A stretch of DNA of 64,000 bases. Source: JAHEJE01 sp965216335. GTDB taxonomy: Bacteria; Pseudomonadota; Alphaproteobacteria; Rhizobiales; Aestuariivirgaceae. The stretch lies in the NCBI GenBank assembly GCA_965216335.1, contig OZ244154.1, positions 1,798,001-1,862,000 of the forward strand, in the 5' to 3' direction. The position numbers and the translations under genes were made by a program. The notes beneath the pieces are model-generated. The model was not told where the DNA came from. It did not search any database and was given only the letters and a program-made list of their open reading frames with translations. This document shows, piece after piece, positions 8,802 to 17,546 of the stretch (positions are counted from its first letter, which is position 1; each line of letters starts with the position of its first letter).

Positions 8802-9227
8802 TCATCTTGAGTTTATGACGGCAGCACAGGCATAGATCATCGATGTGTAGTGTGTGTCCGTTTTTTCAGACCTCATAGCGATGCCCTTGAATTCCTTGAG
8901 TTTGCAGAAGAAGTTTTCGATCAGGTGGCGCCACTTGTAGATTTCCAGATCGATCTGCAATGGGTGCTTTCGCTGCGGCCGTTGCGAGATGCAGATCACT
9001 GCTCCGCGCTCATCCAGCTCTTCAATGATCCAATTGCTGTCGAAGGCCTTGTCTGCCAACACAGCATCAAAGTTAAGGCCGTGAATGAGCGGTGCAACAC
9101 CGATGGTATCATATCGGTTTCCTGGCAGCAGACCGAAGCGCACGAGATTACCCAAAGCATCTGTCAAGGCGAGGATCTTTGTCGTCCAGCCACCTTTCGA
9201 TTTGCCTATCGCCTGGCTTTGAGTCCC
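8802..9227 (-). CDS. IS5/IS427-type transposase, ORF B (C-terminal part, by -1 frameshift)
   Basis: Carries the second and third acidic residues of the DDE catalytic site: Asp in VLADKAFDSN and Glu in WRHLIENFFCKLKEFKG, the latter with the Y/W-2-R-3-E-6-K pattern of the IS4/IS5 supergroup. It has no good start of its own. It is read by slipping back one base at the AAAGGGGG run (complement of 9225-9232) from ORF A, so the active enzyme is the fused product. Confidence 0.85.
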   Translation of the reverse strand, partial: GTQSQAIGKSKGGWTTKILALTDALGNLVRFGLLPGNRYDTIGVAPLIHGLNFDAVLADKAFDSNWIIEELDERGAVICISQRPQRKHPLQIDLEIYKWRHLIENFFCKLKEFKGIAMRSEKTDTHYTSMIYACAAVINSR

Positions 9228-9553
9228 CCTTTAGCGCCATGTCCATGACGATGAACCGGGACTATCGTTGCATCGATCATGACATATTCCATGTCGGGGT
9301 CGTCTGAGACCGCCTCGAATATGCGTTCAAAGACGCCGGCTGCAGACCAGTCGCGAAACCGGCGAAATACCGTACTCCAGTTACCAAAGGCTTCTGGCAA
9401 GTCACGCCACGGGCTGCTTGTACGCGCCTTCCACAGCACCGCTTCGAGAAAAAGACGGTTGTTGGTCCCGCTGCGCCCAGGGTCAGACTTCTTGCCCAAG
9501 CAGTGCGGCTCGATCTTGGCCCATTGAGTGTCAGTCAATACTGTCCGGATCAT
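9206..9553 (-). CDS. IS5/IS427-type transposase, ORF A (N-terminal part)
   Basis: 115 aa. N-terminal DUF4096-like region (LTDTQWAKIEPHCLG, WKARTSSPWRDLPEAFGNW) and the first catalytic Asp (YVMIDATIVPVHRH). The ATG at 9553 follows a strong AGGAGG at 9559-9564. The frame ends at TAG shortly after the G5 slippage run, as is usual for IS427-group elements. Confidence 0.88.
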   Translation of the reverse strand: MIRTVLTDTQWAKIEPHCLGKKSDPGRSGTNNRLFLEAVLWKARTSSPWRDLPEAFGNWSTVFRRFRDWSAAGVFERIFEAVSDDPDMEYVMIDATIVPVHRHGHGAKGGLKARR

Positions 9554-9636
9554 CAAAACCTCCTCAAAAGGAAGTCTGAATCACAAATCAACTGATTTGG
9601 GAATCCTGATTCCCCACAGACCCTAGAACGCCGACA

Positions 9637-10929
9637 TCAGTCTTCAAAGGGATCGCGCATCAGAACCGTGTCGTCGCGTTCCGGCGACGTCGACAACAAG
9701 GCGACCGGGCAGTCGATAAGTTCTTCGACATGGCGCACATACTTGACCGCCTGGGCCGGCAGTTCGTTCCAGGTCCGCGCCCCGGCGGTCGTTTCCTGCC
9801 AGCCCTCAAAGCGCTCATAGACCGGCTTGACCCGCGCCTGGACATTCTGGCCGGCCGGCAGACGGTCGATGCGCTCGCCGTCCAGCTCATAGCCGACACA
9901 CACCTTGATCTCATCGAAGCCGTCCAGCACATCCAGCTTGGTCAGCGCAATGCCGGTGATGCCGGCGGTCTTGATGGCCTGGCGCACCATCACCGCATCG
10001 AACCAGCCACAGCGCCGCTTGCGGCCCGTCACGGTGCCGAACTCATGGCCGCGCTCGCCGATCCGTTCGCCAATCTCGTCATGCAGTTCGGTCGGAAACG
10101 GACCGGCGCCGACACGGGTGGTATACGCCTTGGCGATTCCCAGAACATAGCTCAGGGCGGAAGGCCCGACCCCCGAGCCGTTGGCCGCCTGGCCGGCGAT
10201 GGTGTTGGATGACGTGACGAACGGGTAGGTCCCGTGATCGATGTCGAGCATGATGCCCTGGGCACCCTCGAACAGAATACGCTTGCCGGCCTTGCGCTCC
10301 TGGTCGAGCAGGTCCCACACCGTGTCCATATATGGCAGCACCTTCGGCGCCACCTCGACGAGCTGGCCGCGCAGTTCATCGGCCGAGACCTCCTCGACGC
10401 CGAGCCCGCGTCTCAGCGCGTTATGGTGCGTCAGCAGGCGCTCGATCTTGGCGCCCAGCGTGTCGATGTTCTTCAGGTCATAGACCCGGATCGACCGCCG
10501 CCCGACCTTGTCCTCGTAAGCCGGCCCGATGCCACGGCCCGTGGTGCCGATCTTGCCGGCCCCGGCGGCGGCCTCGCGGATGCCGTCCAGCTCGCGGTGC
10601 AGCGGCAGGATCAGGGTGGCGTTCTCGGCAATCCGCAGATTGTCGCGCGACACAGCAACACCCTGCCCGGTAAGCTGCTCGATCTCTCCGGCCAGAGCCC
10701 AGGGATCGATCACCACGCCATTGCCGATCACCGAAAGCTTGCCCGGCCGCACGATGCCGGACGGCAGCAGCGACAGCTTGTAAACCTCGCCGCTGATAAC
10801 CAGCGTGTGTCCGGCATTGTGCCCGCCCTGGAAACGCACCACCACATCGGCGCGCTCCGACAGCCAGTCGACGATCTTGCCCTTGCCCTCATCGCCCCAC
10901 TGGGCGCCGACCACGACTACATTGGCCAT
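9637..10929 (-). CDS. purA: Adenylosuccinate synthetase PurA
   Basis: 430 aa, the normal bacterial length. The GTP-binding loop GDEGKGKIVD and catalytic Asp are near residue 13, followed by GGHNAGHT, TGRGIGPAY and the C-terminal TGRKRRCGWFD segment. It converts IMP and aspartate to adenylosuccinate using GTP, the first committed step of AMP synthesis, in the cytosol. It is transcribed alone. The IS element ends 13 bp beyond its stop codon, so any native terminator on that side has been displaced. Confidence 0.97.
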   Translation of the reverse strand: MANVVVVGAQWGDEGKGKIVDWLSERADVVVRFQGGHNAGHTLVISGEVYKLSLLPSGIVRPGKLSVIGNGVVIDPWALAGEIEQLTGQGVAVSRDNLRIAENATLILPLHRELDGIREAAAGAGKIGTTGRGIGPAYEDKVGRRSIRVYDLKNIDTLGAKIERLLTHHNALRRGLGVEEVSADELRGQLVEVAPKVLPYMDTVWDLLDQERKAGKRILFEGAQGIMLDIDHGTYPFVTSSNTIAGQAANGSGVGPSALSYVLGIAKAYTTRVGAGPFPTELHDEIGERIGERGHEFGTVTGRKRRCGWFDAVMVRQAIKTAGITGIALTKLDVLDGFDEIKVCVGYELDGERIDRLPAGQNVQARVKPVYERFEGWQETTAGARTWNELPAQAVKYVRHVEELIDCPVALLSTSPERDDTVLMRDPFED

Positions 10930-11003
10930 TCCCTGATCCCCTCACTTGCAGGCAAACGAAACGGCCCCGCAGCACCTGCCGGCGGGACCGTTGTCCGTTG
11001 TTA

Positions 11004-11271
11004 GAGCCTGACCGAAAAGTCCTGATGTGGTTTGACGGACCATATTTTGAGTGATTTTTGTTGAAATTCAGAGCCATAGGGCAGGCCCCCTTTGGCTTTG
11101 AATTTCGGCAAAAAGCGCCAAAATATGGTCCGCCCGGGCGGGTTGTGCATAAATTGCCCACTTCCTGCGGGTTCTTCCTTGCCAAGGGCGCCACCCTTGG
11201 CTGCGGAACAACCCTTGAAATTGAACAATCTATGCAAAATCAAACCACCTCAGGACTGTTCGGTCAGGCTC
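11004..11271. mobile_element. MITE family B, copy 1 (268 bp)
   Basis: A 268-bp element with 32-bp terminal inverted repeats (start GAGCCTGACCGAAAAGTCCT) that have two mismatches. TTA flanks it on both sides, consistent with a 3-bp target duplication. Inside are two further imperfect inverted repeats, one built on CCATATTTTG/CAAAATATGG and one on the ATAAATTG/CAATCTAT region, so the whole element can fold into nested hairpins. An inverted copy lies at 19503-19770. No transposase is encoded. It fills most of the gap between purA and ilvE. Confidence 0.87.
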
Positions 11272-11319
11272 TTACATGAATCCGCTGCGAAAACCAATCG
11301 GCAGACGGACGCCGGGACG

Positions 11320-12207
11320 TCAGGCCGCAGCCTCCTTCGGTTGAACCGCGTCCATATAGTCGTTCATCAGCGTCTTGGTGATGTCGCCAACCTCGAAACT
11401 GTACGGCCCGATCTCCGATACCGGCGTCACTTCGGCTGCCGTGCCGACGATGAAACACTGTTCGAAGCCGGCCATCTCATCGGGCATGATCGCCCGCTCG
11501 GTCACCTTGATCTGCCGGGCATGGGCCAGGTCGATCACCGTGCGCCGGGTGATGCCGTTCAGGAAACAGTCCGGAGTCGGCGTGTGCAGTTCGCCGTCCT
11601 TGACGAAGAACACGTTGGCGCCGGTTGCCTCGGCCACCTGGCCGCGCCAGTCGAGCATCATCGCATCAGCGTAGCCCTTCTTTTCCGCAGCGTGCTTGGA
11701 CAGGGTGCAGATCATGTACAGGCCCGCCGCCTTGGCATGGCACGGCGCGGTCTGCGGGTCCGGCCGGCGCCAGTCGGAAAGGTCCAGGCGGATGCCTTTC
11801 AGGCGCTGCTCGGGATCGAAATAGGTTGGCCATTCCCAGGCCGCGATGGCGACGTGGATCGTGGTGTGCTGGGCCGATACGGCCATCATCTCCGAACCGC
11901 GCCAGGCGACCGGGCGGAGATAGGCATCGCTGAAGCCCTGCTCCACCAGGCACTGCTTGCACGCCGCATCGATCTCCTCGACCGTGTAGGGAATTTTCAT
12001 GTCCATCAGTTCGGCCGAATAGAACAGCCGCTCGGTGTGTTCCCTCAGCTTGAAGATCTCGCCGCCATAGGCCCGCTCGCCCTCGAACACGCCCGAAGCG
12101 TAATGCAGCCCGTGCGACAGCACATGCAGCTTGGCATCTCCCCATGGCACAAACGCGCCGTTGTACCAGATAACTCCATCGCGCTGATCGAACGGCAACA
12201 TGGCCAT
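11320..12207 (-). CDS. ilvE: Branched-chain amino acid aminotransferase
   Basis: 295 aa, fold-type IV PLP enzyme of usual length. The PLP lysine lies in CHAKAAGLY, and the phosphate-binding GQVAEATGANVFFV and the later FIVGTAAEVTPV segments are present. It transfers the amino group in the last step of Leu, Ile and Val synthesis. The start at 12207 follows GGGAAGG; the longer frame to 12357 runs into the divergent MarR gene and is not used. The ilvE-MarR-response regulator order is common in alphaproteobacteria. Confidence 0.93.
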   Translation of the reverse strand: MAMLPFDQRDGVIWYNGAFVPWGDAKLHVLSHGLHYASGVFEGERAYGGEIFKLREHTERLFYSAELMDMKIPYTVEEIDAACKQCLVEQGFSDAYLRPVAWRGSEMMAVSAQHTTIHVAIAAWEWPTYFDPEQRLKGIRLDLSDWRRPDPQTAPCHAKAAGLYMICTLSKHAAEKKGYADAMMLDWRGQVAEATGANVFFVKDGELHTPTPDCFLNGITRRTVIDLAHARQIKVTERAIMPDEMAGFEQCFIVGTAAEVTPVSEIGPYSFEVGDITKTLMNDYMDAVQPKEAAA

Positions 12208-12346
12208 CACGCCTTCCCTTTTCCTGCCGGCCCGTGCGGCTGTCTCGTTCTGCTCCGCCCACCCCTTTGCAAGCAGACGCCGATTGGGCCTATAACCCGA
12301 AAAATTCAGTTGCAAAGTCGTAACAACGCTGAAAAAATATGTCAAT

Positions 12347-12883
12347 ATGGCTGACATAAATCTCGCTCCCGATCCTGCCGGAAAGACGGCCAGCCCGCCG
12401 ACCGGTCACGATGCCGACATCGTCGCGCTGATCGAACTGCTGTTCTTTGCCTATCGCGACTTCGTGTCCGACCCGGATGAAATTCTCCAGGATTACGGCT
12501 TCGGCCGGGCGCATCACCGGGTCATCCACTTCGTTGGCCGCAACCCCGGCATCCGGGTGGCCGAACTGCTCGACATCCTGCGCATTACCAAACAGAGCCT
12601 GGCCCGGGTGTTGCGCGAGCTGATCGAAAAGGGCTTCGTCTATCAGAACGAAGGCGCCAGCGACCGCCGCCAGCGGTTGCTGTATCTCACCGATGCCGGA
12701 ACGCACCTGCACACACGCCTCATGGCGCCGCAGGTCGAACGCATAGCCGGTGCTTTGAACAGCGGCGATCCGGCAGCCGCCGCACATTGCCACGACATCC
12801 TGTTCCAGATGATCGATGAAGACGACCGGGAACACGTACTGGGCCTGATCCGCGAAAACCGGCCCCTGCCCGGTCGCGGCTGA
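12347..12883 (+). CDS. MarR-family regulator (PetP-like)
   Basis: 178 aa. Winged helix-turn-helix: RNPGIRVAELLDILRITKQSLARVLRELIEKG forms the recognition unit and the GASDRRQRLLYLTDAG segment the wing, as in MarR proteins. The pairing with an OmpR-type regulator 10 bp downstream matches the petP-petR pair of Rhodobacter. It probably controls itself and the divergent ilvE through the 139-bp gap between them; that is inference. The ligand is unknown. Confidence 0.85.
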   Translation: MADINLAPDPAGKTASPPTGHDADIVALIELLFFAYRDFVSDPDEILQDYGFGRAHHRVIHFVGRNPGIRVAELLDILRITKQSLARVLRELIEKGFVYQNEGASDRRQRLLYLTDAGTHLHTRLMAPQVERIAGALNSGDPAAAAHCHDILFQMIDEDDREHVLGLIRENRPLPGRG

Positions 12884-12893
12884 TCGCACGGCA

Positions 12894-13571
12894 ATGCAGG
12901 CCCAGCCGCACATCCTGATCATCGACGACGACACCCGCATCCGCGAGTTGCTGAAATCCTACCTGTCGCAGAACGGTTTTCGCGTCAGCGCCGCCGGCAA
13001 CGCGGGCGAGGCCCGCAGCATCATGCGCGGCATGGCCTTCGACCTGCTGGTGCTCGACATCATGATGCCCGGCGAAAGCGGGCTGGAACTCACCCGGTCC
13101 CTGCGCGACAGCCACAACAGCGTGCCGATCCTCATGCTGTCGGCGCTTGCCGAAACGGACGACCGTATCAAGGGCCTGTCGTCCGGCAGCGACGACTACC
13201 TGCCCAAGCCGTTCGAACCGGAAGAGTTGCTGCTGCGCATCCGTTCGATCCTCAAGCGCAACGCCGGGCCGGCCACTGCCGACGAGGTCACCTTCGGCGA
13301 TTGCAGTTTCAACCTGCAGCGCGGCGACCTGCGCCGTGCCGGCGAGGCCGTGCGCCTGACCACCCGTGAGCGGGATCTGTTGCGCATGCTCGCCCAGCGG
13401 GCCGGCGAAACCGTTTCGCGCTTCGATCTGGTCCAGCCCGGCATCGAAGACAGCCCGCGCAGCATCGATGTCTACATCAACCGCCTGCGCCGCAAGATCG
13501 AGGCCAACCCGGCCGTGCCGGTCTACCTGCAGACCATCCGGGGCGTGGGATACACATTGCACGTCGATTGA
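12894..13571 (+). CDS. OmpR-family response regulator (PetR-like)
   Basis: 225 aa. The receiver domain has the acidic pocket IDDDTRIREL, phospho-acceptor Asp in VLDIMMPGESG and Lys in LPKPFEP; the C-terminal winged-helix DNA-binding domain ends in the typical VYLQTIRGVGYTLHV. It starts 10 bp after the MarR gene and is followed by its likely kinase, so the three form one operon. Confidence 0.93.
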   Translation: MQAQPHILIIDDDTRIRELLKSYLSQNGFRVSAAGNAGEARSIMRGMAFDLLVLDIMMPGESGLELTRSLRDSHNSVPILMLSALAETDDRIKGLSSGSDDYLPKPFEPEELLLRIRSILKRNAGPATADEVTFGDCSFNLQRGDLRRAGEAVRLTTRERDLLRMLAQRAGETVSRFDLVQPGIEDSPRSIDVYINRLRRKIEANPAVPVYLQTIRGVGYTLHVD

Positions 13572-13651
13572 GGTAATGTCAGTCGCCAATGTCGCTGGTA
13601 TAAGTTGCCGGGCGATGGCAAGCCCCCGATACCTGTCCAGGAGCAGGATGC

Positions 13652-15040
13652 GTGAGCGTACTGGCCGAGAACGATCAAACCCAGCCCCCGCCGAAACGCG
13701 GGCTCTACTGGCATTTCAACCGCTTCCTTGAGCGCAAGCTGCCGGGCGGTCTCTACCGCCGTTCGCTGATCATCGTCATCGCACCGATGGTGCTGCTGCA
13801 GTCGATCATGGCGTTCATCGTCATGGAGCGCCACTGGGACAAGGTCACCAAGTCGCTGTCGCGCGGCGTGGCGCGCCACATGGCCTTCGTCGTCGATGTC
13901 TACGAAAATTCCCCCCGCGATGCGCAATCGATCGCCTGGCTTGAACACATGGCCAATGAAAAGCTGGCCCTCGGTCTCAAGATTGAACGGAGCGGCACCC
14001 TGCCGCCACCGGCGCCCAAACCGTTCTTCTCGCTGCTCGACAAGAAGTTGTCCAAGTACATCACCCGTTACTCGGGCAAGCCGTTCTGGCTCGATACCCT
14101 CGGCCAGTCAGGCTATGTCGATGTGCGCATCAAAGCCGACGACGGCACCGTGTTCCGCTTCCTGACCAACCAGGACCGCGCTTCGGCCTCCAACACCCAC
14201 ATCTTCCTGTTGTGGATGGTCGGTTCGGCGCTCGTGCTGCTCACCGTCGCCGTGCTGTTCCTGCGCAAGCAGATCAGCCCGATCGTGCAACTGGCCGAGG
14301 CCGCCCAGAGTTTCGGCATGGGCCGTGAGGTACCGCATTTCGAACCGCGCGGCGCCACCGAAGTGCGCGAAGCCGCCTACGCCTTCCTCGACATGCGGCG
14401 GCGCATCGAACGCCATGTCGAACAGCGCACCGCCATGCTGGCCGGCGTCAGCCACGACCTGCGCACCATCCTCACCCGTTTCAAGCTCGAACTGGCGGTC
14501 GCCGGCGACATGCCGCACGCCGAAGCCATGCGCCAGGATGTCGATGAAATGCAGCGCATGCTGGAAGGCTACATCGCCTTCGTGCGCGGCGACGGCGGCG
14601 AGGTCACCCGGTCAACCCAAATCTGCACCGTCATGAACGAGATCAGGGACAGCCTGCGCCGCAGCCCTGCCGCGATTTCCGTCGCATGTGACGAAGACCT
14701 CACCGCCCCGGTTAAGCCCGACGCCTTCAAGCGCTGCATCGCCAACCTGGTGTCGAACGCCGCCCGTTTCGCCAGAAACATTGCCGTCGCCGCCGGCATT
14801 GAAGGCCGCTATCTCATCGTCACGGTCGACGATGACGGCCCCGGCATCCCGGCCGACAAGCGCGACGAGGTGTTCCGGCCCTTCGTGCGCCTCGACGATG
14901 CCCGCAACCAGGACGAAATCTCAACCGGCCTCGGCCTGGCCATCGCCAAGGACATCGCCCAGGCCCACGGCGGCGACATCGTCCTCAGCGACAGCGAACT
15001 GGGCGGCCTGCGCGCCCGCATCCACATCCCCGTCCAATAG
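13652..15040 (+). CDS. Membrane sensor histidine kinase, EnvZ-type
   Basis: 462 aa. An N-terminal helix (about residues 30-50) and a second at about 185-205 enclose a periplasmic domain; HAMP, HisKA (GVSHDLRTILTRFK, phospho-acceptor His) and HATPase domains (N box NLVSNAARFA, G1 DDDGPGIP, G2 STGLGLAIAKD) follow. It is the likely partner of the regulator upstream. The GTG at 13652 is preceded by AGGAG at 13639-13643. The kinase transcript runs into MITE A copy 2. Confidence 0.93.
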   Translation: MSVLAENDQTQPPPKRGLYWHFNRFLERKLPGGLYRRSLIIVIAPMVLLQSIMAFIVMERHWDKVTKSLSRGVARHMAFVVDVYENSPRDAQSIAWLEHMANEKLALGLKIERSGTLPPPAPKPFFSLLDKKLSKYITRYSGKPFWLDTLGQSGYVDVRIKADDGTVFRFLTNQDRASASNTHIFLLWMVGSALVLLTVAVLFLRKQISPIVQLAEAAQSFGMGREVPHFEPRGATEVREAAYAFLDMRRRIERHVEQRTAMLAGVSHDLRTILTRFKLELAVAGDMPHAEAMRQDVDEMQRMLEGYIAFVRGDGGEVTRSTQICTVMNEIRDSLRRSPAAISVACDEDLTAPVKPDAFKRCIANLVSNAARFARNIAVAAGIEGRYLIVTVDDDGPGIPADKRDEVFRPFVRLDDARNQDEISTGLGLAIAKDIAQAHGGDIVLSDSELGGLRARIHIPVQ

Positions 15041-15137
15041 TACCTGCGGTACCGGCGTTCGTTTTGCTGACTGGTGTTGCCTGTTGATGTGACAACGGTC
15101 TTCCTCGGACAAGGCGTGTGGGGTAATCAAAATTCTA

Positions 15138-15399
15138 GAGCCTTTTTTGACAATACCGAGCCATTTGATGGGTCAAATTCGTTCAGTCCGGCAAGCCATG
15201 TCGCGCCGCGCGATGCGGTGTATCGGGCAAGCGCCATGGCGCACCGGATGGGCGAATTTGTCCCACCGAAGGCCGGTTTTTCGCGCTCGCTGGACAGCGT
15301 TAGGCAGCACTTGTGGTCAACCAGACCACGGCGCGCCGCCTGCCTTGCCAGCAAACGCGAAAAGCCGGTCAAATGGCTCGGTATTGTCAAAAAAGGCTC
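15138..15399. mobile_element. MITE family A, copy 2 (262 bp)
   Basis: Same length, orientation and perfect 31-bp terminal repeats as the copy at 8524-8785, again flanked by TA on both sides. The two copies differ mainly by scattered single-base changes in the middle, so they are young or still moving. No transposase is inside. It occupies the gap between the kinase and csaA, which also holds the repeat of family C. Confidence 0.88.
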
Positions 15400-15446
15400 T
15401 AAGCGAACAGTTTGATCGCCGGACATGAAACTGCATGGCTCAAAAG

Positions 15447-15572
15447 ATCCCCTCCCCCAGAAAGGGGGAGGGTTAGGGTGGGGGTTGATGGCGGTGCAAC
15501 CCATCAACGCCTGTATGCTTTCCGCACCGCCATCAACCCCCATCCCAACCTTCCCCCTCTCTGAGGGAAGGA
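15447..15572. repeat. Intergenic inverted repeat, family C, copy 1
   Basis: The left arm (CCCCTCCCCC, then GGTTAGGGTGGGGGTTGATG and GCGGTGCA) is matched by an inverted right arm (GCACCGCCATCAACCCCCAT, then CCCAACCTTCCCCCTC). The arms are about 48 bp, imperfect, with a short unique centre. The same design recurs at 50820 and 59189. It is of the type commonly scattered between alphaproteobacterial genes. Confidence 0.8.
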
Positions 15573-15672
15573 GTGGTCACCATCAAACCGGACTGCATCG
15601 GGACAAACCCGCTGATGGCGAGCACTCGCAATCATCGATGCTCAGAGCGAGATCAATCCTTTATGGCCGGTA

Positions 15673-16017
15673 TCAATACAGCCGCCCGCCGTCCGGCACC
15701 CGGCGTTCCGGCATCAGCAGCACCACCTCGCCGTCGCTATCGGGAAAACCGACCGTCAGGACCTCGGACATGAACTTGCCGATCTGGCGGGGCGGGAAGT
15801 TGACCACGGCGGCCACCTGCCGGCCGACCAGCCCTTCGCAGCTATAGTGCCTGGTGATTTGGGCGGATGACTTCTTCACCCCGATGTACGGACCGAAATC
15901 GATCTTCAGCTTGTAGGCCGGCTTGCGGGCCTCCGGATAGGGTTCGGCCTCGATGATCGTCCCGACCCGAATGTCGACCTGCATGAAGTCGTCAAAGGAA
16001 ATCTGATCGCTGCTCAT
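15673..16017 (-). CDS. csaA: CsaA, tRNA-binding chaperone-like protein
   Basis: 114 aa, the full length of CsaA. It is a single OB-fold tRNA-binding domain (FMQVDIRVGTI, AYKLKIDFG, SSAQITRHY, VVNFPPRQIG, FMSEVLTVGF) like the one at the C-terminus of bacterial MetRS. CsaA is linked to protein export and chaperone activity, although its exact role is uncertain. Its ATG overlaps the stop of the upstream gene (ATGA), so it is translationally coupled and last in the YbjN-ProC-TetR/COQ9-CsaA operon. Confidence 0.92.
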   Translation of the reverse strand: MSSDQISFDDFMQVDIRVGTIIEAEPYPEARKPAYKLKIDFGPYIGVKKSSAQITRHYSCEGLVGRQVAAVVNFPPRQIGKFMSEVLTVGFPDSDGEVVLLMPERRVPDGGRLY

Positions 16018-16700
16018 GACCTGTCCGGTTGTCCACTCTCACCGGGGGCCGTCTCATCGCGGCTCGCCGCCCGGCGCTCAACCAGGTTCCTGGCCATGTT
16101 GCCCAATGCCATGCACAAGGCCACCGGCGCTTCCAGACGCGACAGCCATTGCGCGCCGTCGCGCAATTGCCGGTCCAGCTCGGCCATGGTGCGCGCCAGA
16201 CCGGGATCGTCATCATCGGCCCACACCTTCATCGCCCGCGCCGACACCAGCGTCAGCCCGTGCCGCTTGAACGCCTCGCGCGGACCCGCGCCGTCCATGC
16301 CGGCTGCCGCCAACACCCAGGACTGGTTCTCCGCCGCGCTCGCCATCAGCAGCGCCCAGTCGCTCAGCCCGTCTGCGGGTGCCGTGATGATGTTGCGGAT
16401 CGCCGCCTTGTGCGGTTCCAGCATCTCCATGCGCCGCATCAGGATGTCGAACAGCCGGTCATGACCATCGCCCTCGACCGGTTCGGTCTCCAGCGATGCA
16501 AGCAGCGCCTGGTCGGTGCGCCGGGCAAAGGCTTTCAGGATGCCGGCCTTGGATGCTCCCAGCGCCTGCATTTCCGCCAGCGACAGCTTGGCTTCACCGG
16601 CGATGTCATTGACGCGGATATCGCGCCAGGGCCGGTCGGCGGCGAGCTTGAGCGCCACATCGACCACGTCTTCCAGAGTTTTCGCCTTGCGTCTTGCCAT
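16014..16700 (-). CDS. TetR/COQ9-like helix-turn-helix protein
   Basis: 228 aa. The N-terminus (VVDVALKLAADRPWRDIRVNDIAGEAKLSLAEMQALGASKAGIL) has the three-helix layout of TetR-type DNA-binding domains; the C-terminal part resembles TetR ligand domains and also COQ9-type proteins, which share this fold. Whether it binds DNA or a lipid cannot be settled from sequence. No strong ribosome site separates ATG 16700 from GTG 16715. It starts 10-25 bp after proC and overlaps csaA by ATGA. Confidence 0.7.
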   Translation of the reverse strand: MARRKAKTLEDVVDVALKLAADRPWRDIRVNDIAGEAKLSLAEMQALGASKAGILKAFARRTDQALLASLETEPVEGDGHDRLFDILMRRMEMLEPHKAAIRNIITAPADGLSDWALLMASAAENQSWVLAAAGMDGAGPREAFKRHGLTLVSARAMKVWADDDDPGLARTMAELDRQLRDGAQWLSRLEAPVALCMALGNMARNLVERRAASRDETAPGESGQPDRS

Positions 16701-16724
16701 GGCCCATAAGGCCACAAACCGGGG

Positions 16725-17546
16725 TCAGCCCGCAAGCTCTGCCGAGCGCTTTTGTGCCGCTTCGACCGCCTTGTCCATCAGCGGCCCCAGCCCGTCATCG
16801 GCCATCAGCACCTGCAGGGCAGCATAAGTCGTGCCGTTCGGCGAAGTCACGTTCTCGCGCAAGGTCTCCGCCGCGATGCCGCTGTGCCGCATCAGCTCGC
16901 CGGCCCCGGCAACCGTGGCCCGGGCCAGTTTCACCGCAACATCCGCCGGCAGCCCGGCCCTTTCGCCGGCCGCCGCCAGGCATTCGGTCATGTAGAACAC
17001 ATAGGCCGGCCCCGATCCCGACACCGCCGTCGCCGCATCGATCAGCGCCTCGTCATCGACCCGCACCACCTCGCCGATCGAGCTGAGCAGCGCCTCGGCA
17101 AGCGCCATTTGCGTCTCGGACACGTTGGCATTGGCGGTGATCGCCGTGACGCCGCGCCCGACCGCCGACGGCGTGTTGGGAATGGTTCGGATCACCGCCG
17201 CATCGGCGCCGAAGTGCGCCTCGAAGCTGGCAATGGTCTTGCCCGCGGCAATCGAGATCACCAGCGGCCTGTGCCCCGCCAGCGCGCCGAGCCCGGACAG
17301 CACCTCGTCCATCATCTGCGGCTTCACGGCGGCCAGCACCACCGAAACATCCTCTAACCCGTCGACCGGCGGATTGTGGGTCACGCCGTTCGCGGCAATC
17401 AGCTCTGCGACCTCCGGCGGCGGACCGGGATCGAGCACCACGATCTGTCCGCCAGGCAGTCCCGCCTCCAGCCAGCCCTGCATCATCGCGCCGCCCATCT
17501 TGCCGGCGCCGATCAGCACAAGCTTGCCGGAAAACGCCAGACTCAT
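16725..17546 (-). CDS. proC: Pyrroline-5-carboxylate reductase
   Basis: 273 aa, normal for ProC. The Rossmann motif LIGAGKMGGAM binds NAD(P)H; AAVKPQ and the C-terminal signature segment (MRHSGIAAETLRENVTSPNG) are typical. It reduces pyrroline-5-carboxylate to proline in the cytosol. The start at 17546 overlaps the YbjN stop by ATGA, and the long upstream extension of the frame lies inside that gene. Confidence 0.95.
   Translation of the reverse strand: MSLAFSGKLVLIGAGKMGGAMMQGWLEAGLPGGQIVVLDPGPPPEVAELIAANGVTHNPPVDGLEDVSVVLAAVKPQMMDEVLSGLGALAGHRPLVISIAAGKTIASFEAHFGADAAVIRTIPNTPSAVGRGVTAITANANVSETQMALAEALLSSIGEVVRVDDEALIDAATAVSGSGPAYVFYMTECLAAAGERAGLPADVAVKLARATVAGAGELMRHSGIAAETLRENVTSPNGTTYAALQVLMADDGLGPLMDKAVEAAQKRSAELAG

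Larger units (their letters stand above)
8788..9623 (-). mobile_element. IS5-family (IS427-group) insertion sequence, 836 bp
   Basis: The left end GGGCTTGTGGGGATTCA and the inverted right end GGGTCTGTGGGGAATCA form imperfect 17-bp terminal repeats. TA flanks both ends, as expected for this group. Two overlapping transposase frames fill the element on the minus strand and are joined by a -1 frameshift. The element looks intact. It separates the EAL gene and MITE copy 1 from purA. Confidence 0.9.

Noticed and set aside
8802..9553. Transposase broken by a frameshift mutation (pseudogene)
   Set aside because: The break lies at an AAAGGGGG run, the expected programmed -1 site of IS427-group elements, and all DDE residues and both ends are intact.
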